A stretch of DNA of 64,000 bases, taken from NCBI RefSeq assembly GCF_944801835.1, contig NZ_CALYLN010000002.1, forward strand, positions 1-64,000, written 5' to 3'. Made by a program: the position numbers and the translations under genes. The stretch comes from Bartonella sp. B1099 (lineage in GTDB: Bacteria; Pseudomonadota; Alphaproteobacteria; Rhizobiales; Rhizobiaceae). The notes under the pieces were generated by a model. The model made no database searches. It was not told where the DNA came from and was given only the letters and a program-made list of their open reading frames with translations. Positions 1 through 8,272 of the stretch are shown piece by piece. How positions within the stretch are numbered: position 1 is the stretch's first letter; each line of letters opens with the position of its first letter.

Positions 1-1258
1 CTTGTAGAGCTTTTGAAAAAGTATAAGTGTAAAGATTTTTCCCATAGAGCGCTTCATCATCCATGGACGCCAGAACGGCATCGGATACGTCAGCCTTCTT
101 TTTCAGCTTGTCAGTAAAGATCTTAGGCGTTGCTGTCATATATAGACGTTTTTTGCCGCCAATGATGCTGTTGTCATGAACCTTGATAAATTCAGATTCA
201 TGCTTGTCTGTTCCCAATACAACCCCCGTCGTCCTATGAGCTTCATCGCAAATAATCAGATCAAACTCGGGTAACCCATAATCCTTTTGTGCATCCGAAA
301 TCACTTGAATGGAATGATAGGTTGAAAAGATGACTGTCATCACATCAAGAGAGGTTTTATTGGCTTTACGTGCAAGCTCTTGTGAATCCGTGGTAGCGGG
401 CAAAACAAGATCAGAAGCATCCAGACCAGATTCATCATCATGTTTCCCTTTACGACGTTTTCCTACTTGTGTATCCGAACACACCGCAAAGGAACGCAAA
501 GGGATTTCTGTATCAATGGTCCATTCGCGTATCGTTTGTGACATCAAAGCAAGAGAAGGGACTAAAAACAACACACGCTTGCCTTTTCCCGCCATGGTCT
601 CTGCTATCTTAAGGCTTGTGAAAGTCTTGCCCGTCCCACATGCCATAATAAGCTTGCCACGGTCTGCTTCTTGTAAACCTTCACAAACAGCTTTCAGTGC
701 ATCCTTTTGATGATCTAAAAGCTTTTTTTTCGGTTGTTCTTTAAGGACGGCTTGTCCTCTTTCTTTATAAGCCCCCCAATCAATTTGGCTGTTTTCTAAA
801 TCAAACAGATTAATCTGTTGAATACGAACTTCTTGACCATCACATGTGTTGTTCGCATTATCACTCCAATTGCTTTCAGTGCTATCAACCAATATGCGAC
901 GTGTGAATATTTTCTTCCCAGAGGCAGCGATAAAACTATCAATATCTTCTTTTTTAATGATGTGAGAAGCATCATAGCATTTACATTGAATAGCCGCATA
1001 GCCGCCGTCATCACGGATTGTAGCGACCAGATCAATGCCAATATCACGCCCATCTTCATCATGCTCTTGAGCCCATTCCAAATAAGTTTGAACCTTTTCG
1101 TATTCTTGCTTTTGCAAGGGGTCTTCAGACAGATAATCCTTCACAAGATTTTCAAACAGAGTTCCCAATTCACGGGGTGATTTAGCCTTTTCACGGTAGA
1201 ATTCTAAGAGAGAACGTAGCGTGACGTGTTTATTATCAGACTTAACAGATTGCAGCAT
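1..1258 (-). CDS. N-terminal part of a Type ISP-like restriction-modification enzyme (Mrr-type nuclease plus SF2 helicase), cut by the window edge
   Basis: The reverse strand is open from an ATG at 1258 to the left edge, giving 419 residues with no stop. Residues about 30-120 look like an Mrr-type PD-(D/E)xK nuclease, with E36, then GIDLVA containing D76, then QCK at 91-93. Residues about 180-419 are the first RecA-like half of a superfamily 2 helicase: CGTGKT at 207-212 (Walker A), DEAH at 338-341 and TATP at 375-378. A nuclease followed by a helicase in one chain is the layout of the LlaGI/LlaBIII (Type ISP) family, where a methyltransferase and a target-recognition domain follow and total length is near 1,600 residues. 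Those later domains would lie left of the window, so the subtype is inferred. A nuclease-helicase fusion without a methylase is the main alternative. It may serve as the defence cargo of the element to its right. Confidence 0.8.
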   Translation of the reverse strand, partial: MLQSVKSDNKHVTLRSLLEFYREKAKSPRELGTLFENLVKDYLSEDPLQKQEYEKVQTYLEWAQEHDEDGRDIGIDLVATIRDDGGYAAIQCKCYDASHIIKKEDIDSFIAASGKKIFTRRILVDSTESNWSDNANNTCDGQEVRIQQINLFDLENSQIDWGAYKERGQAVLKEQPKKKLLDHQKDALKAVCEGLQEADRGKLIMACGTGKTFTSLKIAETMAGKGKRVLFLVPSLALMSQTIREWTIDTEIPLRSFAVCSDTQVGKRRKGKHDDESGLDASDLVLPATTDSQELARKANKTSLDVMTVIFSTYHSIQVISDAQKDYGLPEFDLIICDEAHRTTGVVLGTDKHESEFIKVHDNSIIGGKKRLYMTATPKIFTDKLKKKADVSDAVLASMDDEALYGKNLYTYTFSKALQ

Positions 1259-1873
1259 ATTACAATAAAAATCCCTTGTCTTATAAGATGATCAATAACC
1301 ATCAAAAGAATCAAAACGAATTCAATTAAATGCGTTTAAAACAAATATCGATAAAAATGGGAAAAAACTGCTAAAAAGCCGATAATTTTTTCAAAAGAGT
1401 TTTTAAAAGGATACTTATCAACAGCCTATGAGAAAGATCAGATCAGCAAAATAGTGAAATTTGCTATTCATTTGATGTGTTACTCAAGACAAATTCACTA
1501 TGGGCGCTTAAAATATCATAATGATTATTTTGATAAGTTTTATAAATCATTGAAAAGGGTATTTGTGTCAGTTCAATTTACTGACAGATAACTGACAGGT
1601 TTTAATCAATTTACATCATTGGTTATTTTTAAAGATTGCACCATTGATATGAGTTGTGTTTTAAAGTCATTAATCTATTGAAATATAATAACTTTTATTT
1701 TTGATTAAAAAATATATAGAAAGGGGGGGCTAAAAAGAACTGACAAGACTGACAGCACTGACAAAACTCTTTTTACAAAGTCATTCAGATCATTTTTTTT
1801 GGAAAAAAATTACTTAATGAGAATGCTATAAAAAGAGTTTTGTGTGATTGTTTTAAAAACTTCAAAAGAGGTG
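1259..1873. other. 615-base non-coding spacer with ACTGACA repeats, possible replication or control region
   Basis: No convincing open reading frame is present on either strand. The stretch is very AT-rich and lies between the restriction-type gene and the DUF3987 gene, both on the minus strand. It holds a cluster of ACTGACA heptamers (given separately) and a near-match to a DnaA box, TTATCAACA, at 1415-1423. It must at least contain the promoter of the restriction-type gene. A role as an element origin is inference. Confidence 0.5.
1566..1763. repeat. ACTGACA iteron-like cluster
   Basis: The heptamer ACTGACA occurs on the plus strand at 1580-1586, 1591-1597, 1739-1745, 1748-1754 and 1757-1763. 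Its complement TGTCAGT lies at 1566-1572, forming an inverted pair with the 1580 copy around a 7-base spacer. The last three copies are exactly 9 bases apart. Six copies in about 200 bases is far above chance for a 7-mer. Short direct repeats beside a replication gene resemble iterons or operator arrays. No binding protein can be named from sequence. Confidence 0.7.
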
Positions 1874-3469
1874 TTATTGTTTTATGCTGTTGTTTTTGAC
1901 CAAAGGATGCCATTCATAATAGGCGCTAGGGTGTCCACTTGTCTGATGTGTTATAAACTTTTTTCGCAGGTGATTAGAACGACATAAAAGCTCTAAAGCT
2001 TGCGTGACAGCTTCTTTATTTTTTAAAGAACTCCAACATCGTCTATAGATATCCCTTGCCGTAAAAACATCGGGTAAACAATCACAGCGTTCGACAATCA
2101 ATTTTGCACGCTCTGCTGTTAATGTATCCCCCGCCGCATAAAGACGTTTTGCGTGACTTATCAGATATTTTTCCCAACGCAACGCTGTTGTGATAGCATA
2201 GAGACCAATTTCAAAACGCCCGCTGTCAAGAAGTTCAAAAATCAACGCAAGGCTTGCTATGGTCTTTGGCATTTTTAAAACATGCGATTGTAAGCTTTCA
2301 GAGAAACGACCACTTTTTGCCTCTCTATGAAGATTTTCTAACCATTCATAAAATTTCTCTTGTGCTTTTGGCATAAAACGCATGATCAGCGGATGTTCTG
2401 GAGAACCTAGTCGTTTATCACGAAAAGAACGAAAAACACCTTCATACTTTTGCCAACCCTCTTGATTGGGAGGTCTATCAACCAATTGCCACTCTTTTGT
2501 CTCATCGGGCCACACCAGCATTTGAAACCGTTGCAATAAGCCGTCATCGTTTATTCCACGGTGCATGGCTTGAATGATGGGAATAATTCGTGAAGGTTGA
2601 ATGCCTCCAATCATTGATAAAGTTACATGGGGAATAAAAATGGTTCCACGCTCGATACGGTCATAGGTAAATTGATCATCTCCATTAAAAGCTGTTAAAT
2701 AGAAAGAACGGTCTGTTTGATATTCCTTTCTCTCCAAATTGGCTAAAAAACCAGACAATTCATCACGGACCATTAAGAGACCACGGGGGTTTTCTTTTAA
2801 CAATTCCCCAAGCTTTTCGACGGTCACATCATTGACAATAAAACGCGAGACATCATCATCATGAGCACTGTCTTTAGAGAGCGTTTCAAACAACAGAGCA
2901 CGGGCTGTTTCACACTCACCTTTTTTTAGCGCTTTATTGGCTTGTCTTTCTTTTTCTCTTTTGTCTAAACTTTCTAATCTCTCTTCAATTTCTTGCCTTT
3001 CTTTCTGCTTTAACCACTCTTTATACCATTCCTTTTGAAGGCGCGTGATAGGAGCTAAAGCGGCTTTCATGGCTGGTGTTTTATATGTTGACGATTGACC
3101 AATAAGAGCCCCCCAAAGATTAGGAACAATTGTCCAATCATCATGTTGTTTTGGAGCAACTCGCACGCCATTTCCAATCACAGCAGCCAAACCACAGAGA
3201 GCAGAGACAGCCATAAAATCGAGAGGGGCTTGTTGACGCTCTGAAACGTCATAAATATAGTCCATGAATGGCATTGGGAGCTGTAATGGATTAAAAGGTT
3301 CGACGGGTAAGAGAGCACTCTCAATTGGTTTTAATTCTCCCCAACCATTTTGTTGCAAGGCTTGTTCATAAGGAATGGCTTTTAAACAAGCATTATCATT
3401 TAAAGAGGCATTATCGTTATCATTGACGGGGGTATTCTTCTCTAAAATATTTTTATTATCTTGTTTCAT
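1874..3469 (-). CDS. DUF3987-family P-loop replication-type protein
   Basis: This 531-residue protein matches the DUF3987 family, which is common on phage satellites and integrative elements beside primase genes and is thought to act as a helicase-like ATPase. A degenerate Walker A (GQSSTYKT, about 124-131, with Y in place of the usual G before K) is followed by a Walker B (LLMVRDE, about 231-237) and a SMIGGIQP motif near 285-292 that resembles a sensor strand. Residues 150-185 are a charged helical stretch. The N-terminus has an Asn/Asp-rich low-complexity segment (about 17-27). Its ATG overlaps the stop of the upstream zinc-finger gene by 4 bases, so the two are probably co-translated. The family call is good; the biochemical role is inferred. 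Confidence 0.8.
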   Translation of the reverse strand: MKQDNKNILEKNTPVNDNDNASLNDNACLKAIPYEQALQQNGWGELKPIESALLPVEPFNPLQLPMPFMDYIYDVSERQQAPLDFMAVSALCGLAAVIGNGVRVAPKQHDDWTIVPNLWGALIGQSSTYKTPAMKAALAPITRLQKEWYKEWLKQKERQEIEERLESLDKREKERQANKALKKGECETARALLFETLSKDSAHDDDVSRFIVNDVTVEKLGELLKENPRGLLMVRDELSGFLANLERKEYQTDRSFYLTAFNGDDQFTYDRIERGTIFIPHVTLSMIGGIQPSRIIPIIQAMHRGINDDGLLQRFQMLVWPDETKEWQLVDRPPNQEGWQKYEGVFRSFRDKRLGSPEHPLIMRFMPKAQEKFYEWLENLHREAKSGRFSESLQSHVLKMPKTIASLALIFELLDSGRFEIGLYAITTALRWEKYLISHAKRLYAAGDTLTAERAKLIVERCDCLPDVFTARDIYRRCWSSLKNKEAVTQALELLCRSNHLRKKFITHQTSGHPSAYYEWHPLVKNNSIKQ

Positions 3470-4146
3470 ATTACGTACCTTGAATGATAGAGAAAATCGT
3501 TGAAATCGGTTCCTTTTGGAGCTTGCATGATAAAGACCTCAAAGCCTTGGCTATAAGCACGCTTTGCTAAAGTAAAATCTGCTTTACGACCCGCATCATC
3601 TGCTGGTTTTTGATCTGTTTTGCAGCCATTGGCTTTTAAAAAGGTCCTATGAATGGCAAAAGAACCAGCCCCCTTAACAAGCGCCACCAACGCGGGCAGT
3701 TTCATTCCTAATGGGTGTGGACATTTGTCGTGAAAACGTAAATCAGCAGGCAATTCACATGTGAGCCCCCGCATGCGTAAATAGGTTTCTGCTAAAGTAT
3801 TTTTGATCGGTTGACTTTGTTGCCAAATCTTTTTTGCTCTTTCTGCTTTTTGTTTTGCTCTTTTGAAATCAGTACAAAACTGTTTTGAGAAAGAAAGCGT
3901 ATGATCATAAGCTTTATCAAAAAAGGCTTGTTTTCCAAGCAAGCCAATTCTTCTAAGCGCTTGTATGATCTCTCTAAAAGAGCAACCAGCATAACAAGTG
4001 AGCAAGAGACGCCCATCATTTCCATTGGTAATGGATAAACTAGGCAATTGATCATCGTGAGCAGGGCAACGGGCAAGTCCATAACACCCATACCAAACCC
4101 CATGCAAGGCACGTGTAATGCCCTGCACATTCGTAAAAGAAAACAT
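3466..4146 (-). CDS. CHC2-type zinc finger / Toprim primase-like protein with an internal deletion
   Basis: Residues 27-55 carry a primase-type zinc-binding set (C27, H30, C51, C55). A helical linker and the segment LRFHDKCPHP (about 136-145) are typical of element-borne Toprim primase-like proteins. The Toprim core is mostly missing. Sequence jumps from the IHRTFL strand (165-170) to a DDAGRKA stretch (183-189) that normally sits late in the domain, and the conserved glutamate loop is absent. The end (KGTDFNDFL) matches the usual C-terminus. At 226 residues it is about 80-100 shorter than relatives as I remember them. The frame is intact, so it is either a stable small variant or a decaying gene with an in-frame deletion. 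AGGATC about 7 bases upstream supports the start. Confidence 0.65.
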   Translation of the reverse strand: MFSFTNVQGITRALHGVWYGCYGLARCPAHDDQLPSLSITNGNDGRLLLTCYAGCSFREIIQALRRIGLLGKQAFFDKAYDHTLSFSKQFCTDFKRAKQKAERAKKIWQQSQPIKNTLAETYLRMRGLTCELPADLRFHDKCPHPLGMKLPALVALVKGAGSFAIHRTFLKANGCKTDQKPADDAGRKADFTLAKRAYSQGFEVFIMQAPKGTDFNDFLYHSRYVI

Positions 4147-4249
4147 ATTTTTGATCCTATAATGATTGCATCATAGGACGGACTCTGCACTTCATTAACT
4201 TCGTGTGAAAATGAAAAGCCTTGTCCATCCTTATGTGACAAGGTTTTTT

Positions 4250-4450
4250 TTATGCCGCATCACTTTGACGTTGCTGTTTTGCTTGTTCGATAACATTGGT
4301 AAGATCCGATTGTAACCAACGCGATAAAAAACCAAATTTTAAAGGTTTTGGAAGAGAGCCATTGGTCACATGACGGCGGAAAGTTGAGACACTCATATGA
4401 AGCAATTTTGCACTTTCACGGTCTGTTAAAAGAATATCGTTTTCTGTCAT
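4250..4450 (-). CDS. AlpA-like helix-turn-helix regulator / excisionase
   Basis: This 66-residue protein has the pattern of the AlpA (winged HTH, MerR-like) family: a short N-terminus, then DRESAKLLHMSVSTFRRHV (about 10-28) as the helix-turn-helix, then a wing ending near SRWLQSDL. AlpA-type proteins act as excisionases or activators of P4-like integrases and element genes. Its position between the integrase and the replication genes, all on the same strand, fits that role. The 103-base gap to the next gene and the 210-base gap before it suggest its own promoter. Confidence 0.8.
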   Translation of the reverse strand: MTENDILLTDRESAKLLHMSVSTFRRHVTNGSLPKPLKFGFLSRWLQSDLTNVIEQAKQQRQSDAA

Positions 4451-4625
4451 AGTAAAATCCTTTCAAATATTAAAAAATGAGAACAAATCATAAGCATTTA
4501 TTAACCATATTTTTGCATCATATGAAAGGTATTTAGTTTATAGAAAACAGTATTTTATCATATATTTTCTCATGTGATAATTTATGAGTTTAATTGAGAA
4601 AGAATGAGAGAAAAGAGAGAGAAAG

Positions 4626-4657
4626 TTATCCACAGATAATGGGGTATTACACCCCAT
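4626..4657. promoter_or_regulatory. Perfect DnaA-box match followed by a 7-bp stem-loop
   Basis: TTATCCACA at 4626-4634 fits the DnaA-box consensus exactly. Just after it, ATGGGGT (4639-4645) and ACCCCAT (4651-4657) form a perfect stem with a 5-base loop. The site lies just past the end of the integrase gene and upstream of the AlpA-like gene. On the integrase strand the stem is not followed by a T-run, so a standard terminator is doubtful. A single DnaA box is weak evidence for an origin. Confidence 0.4.
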
Positions 4658-4660
4658 ATC

Positions 4661-5827
4661 TTAAGATTGACCTGTGACATAAGCCGTCCATTTATCCATA
4701 TAGACACGGCGCTGTTCTAAATAATCAGTACGACGATAGGCACGCTCTACTTTACCCCCAACCGTATGAGCTAGAATGGTTTCAGCAACCTCATAGGGGG
4801 CATCGGTTGTTTCAGCAAGCCAATCGCGTAAACTAGAACGAAAACCATGGGGACGTGCTTCAATTCCAATCTGTTGCATATATTGTGACATGCAATTTTC
4901 ACCAAGGGGACCGCGACCGGTTGCAGAAAAGAAGAAATCGTTGCGAGAAAGCAATCGTGCTTGTTTTAAGATTTCTAATGCCTCTGATGATAAAGGAACG
5001 CGAAATTCTGTTGTAGCATCCCGCCTTCCTTTCATATTTTCAGCAGGGATAATCCATATATCGTCTTCAATTTGATCTTCACGAATATGACGCAAGGAAT
5101 TAGTACGAACGCCTGTCAAAATAAGCAAACGTAAAGCCAGTTGTGTTAGGGTTGATGCTTCGCAAAGTGTTTTATAAAAAGCCGGCACATCTCTCCAATC
5201 CATTGCTGGTAAATTTTGCGTTTTATGACGTTGTTTACCTAAGAGCGCGCGTGCTTTTTCTGTTGCTTGTAAATCAACATCCAATCCTAATGCAGCCGCA
5301 TGTTTGAGACAAAGATTAAGACGTATCAATGCTGTTCGAGCAGTTCCAGCTTTTGAATGCCAAATAGGGGCGAGTGTGTTGCGTATCTCTGTTTGTGTAA
5401 TCTCAGAAACGGGCAGACAGCCTAATTTGGGCAGAATATGAAGGCGTAATGGTAAAAACCAACTTCCATCTCTTCCATCCCCTTTTAATTCAGCTTTACG
5501 ACTTTCAAAAGCATCTACAGCAATATCTTTTAAATAATGGAGATTGCTTATTGCTTCACGCTTTTGTTTGTTGCGTTCTTTAATGGGGTCACGACCTTCA
5601 CGAAGAACAGAACGCCACCCCGTTGCCAATTCACGGGCTTGTTTTAAAGAAACATCTCTTAAAGCACCCAAGCCCATTTCACGACGGCGCCCGTGAATAG
5701 TATAACGATAAAGCCATTGAGCACCCCCATCTTTACGCTTATGAAGAAGCAAGCCGGCACCATCATTATATTTGCCAGCCCCCAATGTTGCGACAGATCT
5801 TGCATTAAGACGGTTCATAAGGACCAT
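4661..5827 (-). CDS. P4-type tyrosine recombinase / integrase
   Basis: The protein belongs to the P4-like integrase family: a DUF4102-like N-terminal arm-binding domain (NARSVATLGAGKYNDGAGLL), a SAM-like core-binding region (about 95-200) and a C-terminal catalytic domain. Counting from the preferred start, the catalytic set is R241 (TGVRT), H327 and R330 (HGFRSSLR), H354 and Y364 (ERAYRRTDYLEQRR). The start at 5827 is chosen because AGGAG sits 5 bases upstream. An in-frame upstream ATG at 5848 would add 7 residues but has no such site. Such integrases usually lie at one end of an element and read inward, which would place the element to the left and its boundary in 5828-5995. Length is normal and no damage is seen. 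Confidence 0.9.
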   Translation of the reverse strand: MVLMNRLNARSVATLGAGKYNDGAGLLLHKRKDGGAQWLYRYTIHGRRREMGLGALRDVSLKQARELATGWRSVLREGRDPIKERNKQKREAISNLHYLKDIAVDAFESRKAELKGDGRDGSWFLPLRLHILPKLGCLPVSEITQTEIRNTLAPIWHSKAGTARTALIRLNLCLKHAAALGLDVDLQATEKARALLGKQRHKTQNLPAMDWRDVPAFYKTLCEASTLTQLALRLLILTGVRTNSLRHIREDQIEDDIWIIPAENMKGRRDATTEFRVPLSSEALEILKQARLLSRNDFFFSATGRGPLGENCMSQYMQQIGIEARPHGFRSSLRDWLAETTDAPYEVAETILAHTVGGKVERAYRRTDYLEQRRVYMDKWTAYVTGQS

Positions 5828-5938
5828 TTTTACTCCTTTCTTATACAAATTTTACCCACACACCAGCCCCGCTTGTGACGTGCAAATGAGTGATTTTGAT
5901 TGATGCAACATAAACAGATTTGAAATGAGAGAATCTTA

Positions 5939-5972
5939 CGTTATTCGGGTCATTAATTCAATATGAATAACG
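5939..5972. promoter_or_regulatory. 8-bp inverted repeat in the gap between integrase and phage tail genes
   Basis: CGTTATTC (5939-5946) and GAATAACG (5965-5972) are perfect inverted copies around an 18-base AT-rich spacer. The site lies between the 5' ends of two divergently transcribed modules. It could be an operator, an integrase arm or core site, or chance. No tRNA fragment was seen in this gap. Confidence 0.4.
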
Positions 5973-5995
5973 CTAGATTATCATTATAAATCAAT

Positions 5996-6823
5996 ATGTT
6001 GTCTCAAATGTATAACACAGGGATGGGTGGTAATGTTTATGGTGGTCCGCGTGTTGCGCCGTTAAGTGATCAGACGCGCTATGCCATTGGTGGACTTGGA
6101 AGTATACCTCATCATTATCAAAACCGTTCTTTGATGAATACGATCTACAATCCAACGTCGGCAGCAAATAATCTTGGAAGAATGGCTTCTGGCGGTATGG
6201 TTGGACAGAATTCCTCTTTTAATGCCGCTCTTCAAAATAGTTTAGACCGTGTAAGAGATACGATTAACAGTTCTTTTGCAGGTGCAGGTCGTTATGGATC
6301 TGGTGCACATACAGATGTATTGGCAAATGAACTTAGTGCTTTGTCTACAAGTGCTACAGCAAACCAGTATAATCAAGATGTACAGAACATGATGCAAGCC
6401 AATGCAATGATTGATCAAGCCAATCAAAACCAGTTGGGAGCTTCGAATAACTTCTTACAAGGTTATGGTAATGCCTATTCTAATGCCATACAGGGAGGAG
6501 GCGTGCTTGATAATTATAATCAACGGCTTGTTGATGCCAATCGCGAACGTTGGCTGGAGCAGGACAATAGCGGTTGGAACAGACTGAACATGTTGATGAA
6601 TGCCGGTCATGGTTTTGCAAGAAATTACGGTACGACGACGAATAACAGTACGAATTCTCTGGTGCAAGGCAATAATCCTTGGAGGAATGTAGGAACTGTA
6701 GGTTCTCTAGCGCTTCAGGCAGCACCAATGGCTTTTGGTTATATGATGGGTGGTCCAGCAGGAGCGGCAGTAGCAGCAGGAATGTCGAAAGAAGTCATCG
6801 AACTTCTTCGTAAGAAACAATAA
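5996..6823 (+). CDS. Phage virion protein, probably podovirus-type internal or tail component, possibly 5'-truncated
   Basis: This 275-residue protein is rich in Asn, Gln and Gly. It contains the segment FAGAGRYGSGAHTDVLANEL followed by an NQYNQDVQN helix, a signature I associate with internal or tail proteins of podoviruses and related prophages. The C-terminus (MGGPAGAAVAAGMSKEVIE) is a Gly/Ala-rich hydrophobic stretch. In relatives I recall a longer N-terminus before the SGAGR motif. Here the frame begins with no visible ribosome-binding site at 5996 or at the next ATG (6011). It may therefore have lost its 5' end at the junction with the integrase module. It heads a run of twelve plus-strand phage genes. 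Exact function is unknown. Confidence 0.6.
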   Translation: MLSQMYNTGMGGNVYGGPRVAPLSDQTRYAIGGLGSIPHHYQNRSLMNTIYNPTSAANNLGRMASGGMVGQNSSFNAALQNSLDRVRDTINSSFAGAGRYGSGAHTDVLANELSALSTSATANQYNQDVQNMMQANAMIDQANQNQLGASNNFLQGYGNAYSNAIQGGGVLDNYNQRLVDANRERWLEQDNSGWNRLNMLMNAGHGFARNYGTTTNNSTNSLVQGNNPWRNVGTVGSLALQAAPMAFGYMMGGPAGAAVAAGMSKEVIELLRKKQ

Positions 6824-6862
6824 CTGAAGAATAATTAAACAATAGCTTTGTAGGAGAGTGTG

Positions 6863-8272
6863 ATGGTTGCACCGATAATCCCAATGGCTTTAGTGGCAGG
6901 AGCGAGATTTGCACCGCATATTATGCGATATCTTTATCCCAGATTGGCTCCAAAAGCGGTTACAGGGGCGCAAAGATTGGGACAATTCATGAAAGCAAAT
7001 CCAAAGAGTGTTATATCTACTGCTGCGGGGATGACTCTCGCCCCTTTGATGGCACCAGAGGAGGTTCAAGCCCCCTCCAACCCCTATTTACAAAATATGC
7101 AGCAGCCATATGGACCATTTATGCCCTCTACGGCTCTTAAAACGGAAATGCCTCTTGGTGTAGGCAATCATCCACCTATGCCAAATCCACTGGAGGAATC
7201 CTTACAAGAACTTACACCTAAAGTTGATGTTCCCCAAACACAACCATTGCCACCTACATCACAAACACCGCCTTCTGAACCAACAGATTTAGAAAAGTTT
7301 TTACAATCCAATACTTATAAGTTTTTTCAATCAGATGCTTATAAAAAGCTTCAAGATCTTTTTGCAGGCATGTCGGCAGCACCCTCCGGTGGTTCTGGAT
7401 GGGATGCGCTTGCAAGTGGTGTGAAGCATCTTAATGAAGGCGATAAACAAAGAGGGCAGGTTAACCAAACCGTCGAGTATCTAAAATCCAAAGGCTACAG
7501 TGAAGAAGAAGCTGCTGTCATGGCACGTAACCCTCAAATGCTTAGTGCACTGCTAACAGGTGGTAAGACCCCAGAAGGCTTTCAATCGTATACCAATCCA
7601 GAGACAGGTGAACTTGAATATAGACCGGTTAAGGGGTCTATGCAGGAACTTGAATATAATCAGAAGTTACAAGCACAGAAAGAATGGGAGAGTAGAAAGA
7701 AAAACAATATGTTTGCTACCAAGATGCAGTTGCGTGCTGGATTAAATGATCTGAAAGCTGCTTTTGAACTCCTTAAAGAAGGTAAATCTAACGCGTTTGT
7801 GCGGTGGCTTTCACAAAATGCTGGAGGAAGTGAAGGATACAGATTAAAAAAATTATTGGAGGGAATTAGAGGAAGTGTTTTAAAGACGGTATTTGAGAAC
7901 CTAAAATCGATGAGTGCTAGCGGAGCTGTAGGGACAGGTCCTATATCAGATTTTGAAAGTAAAGCTCTATCATCAATGTTTGGTTCTTTAGATGTTGGGC
8001 GGACTAAAGAGGAATTGGAGAGAACTTTTAAAATAATTCAAACAGCCTTTAATTTTTTCAATCAGCATAATGATCTTCAACTATACAATGCATTAACAGG
8101 TCAGGCTCTAGATACGCCAAAAGAAATCTCTGATCAATATTTTGTAGATTTACCAAGGTCACAAGGAGGCAGTGAAAACTTTCCGACTCTAAGTAGTGTA
8201 GAACAAGCTCAAAAAATGCCCGTAGGGGTTGAATTTATTTACAATGGTCAAGTTTACAAGAGGGCTCAATGA
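6863..8272 (+). CDS. Phage internal virion protein-like protein
   Basis: The protein has 469 residues from ATG 6863. AGGAG six bases upstream supports that start over the GTG at 6860. It opens with a hydrophobic, Ala-rich segment (about 1-65), then a Pro-rich stretch (about 70-145), then a mostly helical, charged remainder. It ends in GVEFIYNGQVYKRAQ, a short beta-type tail seen at the end of several phage internal proteins. It sits between the AGRYGSG-type protein and the Gly/Ala-rich 739-residue protein, and its last bases overlap the next start by 4. That layout resembles the ejection-protein genes of podoviruses. No enzymatic motif was found. The function is inferred from position. Confidence 0.5.
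   Translation: MVAPIIPMALVAGARFAPHIMRYLYPRLAPKAVTGAQRLGQFMKANPKSVISTAAGMTLAPLMAPEEVQAPSNPYLQNMQQPYGPFMPSTALKTEMPLGVGNHPPMPNPLEESLQELTPKVDVPQTQPLPPTSQTPPSEPTDLEKFLQSNTYKFFQSDAYKKLQDLFAGMSAAPSGGSGWDALASGVKHLNEGDKQRGQVNQTVEYLKSKGYSEEEAAVMARNPQMLSALLTGGKTPEGFQSYTNPETGELEYRPVKGSMQELEYNQKLQAQKEWESRKKNNMFATKMQLRAGLNDLKAAFELLKEGKSNAFVRWLSQNAGGSEGYRLKKLLEGIRGSVLKTVFENLKSMSASGAVGTGPISDFESKALSSMFGSLDVGRTKEELERTFKIIQTAFNFFNQHNDLQLYNALTGQALDTPKEISDQYFVDLPRSQGGSENFPTLSSVEQAQKMPVGVEFIYNGQVYKRAQ

Noticed and set aside
818-1180. 120-residue plus-strand frame and other plus-strand frames at 330-710
   Set aside because: They lie opposite the nuclease-helicase gene, whose motifs are clear on the minus strand.
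3792-4241. 149-residue minus-strand frame
   Set aside because: It overlaps the zinc-finger primase-like gene in another frame and has no recognisable features.
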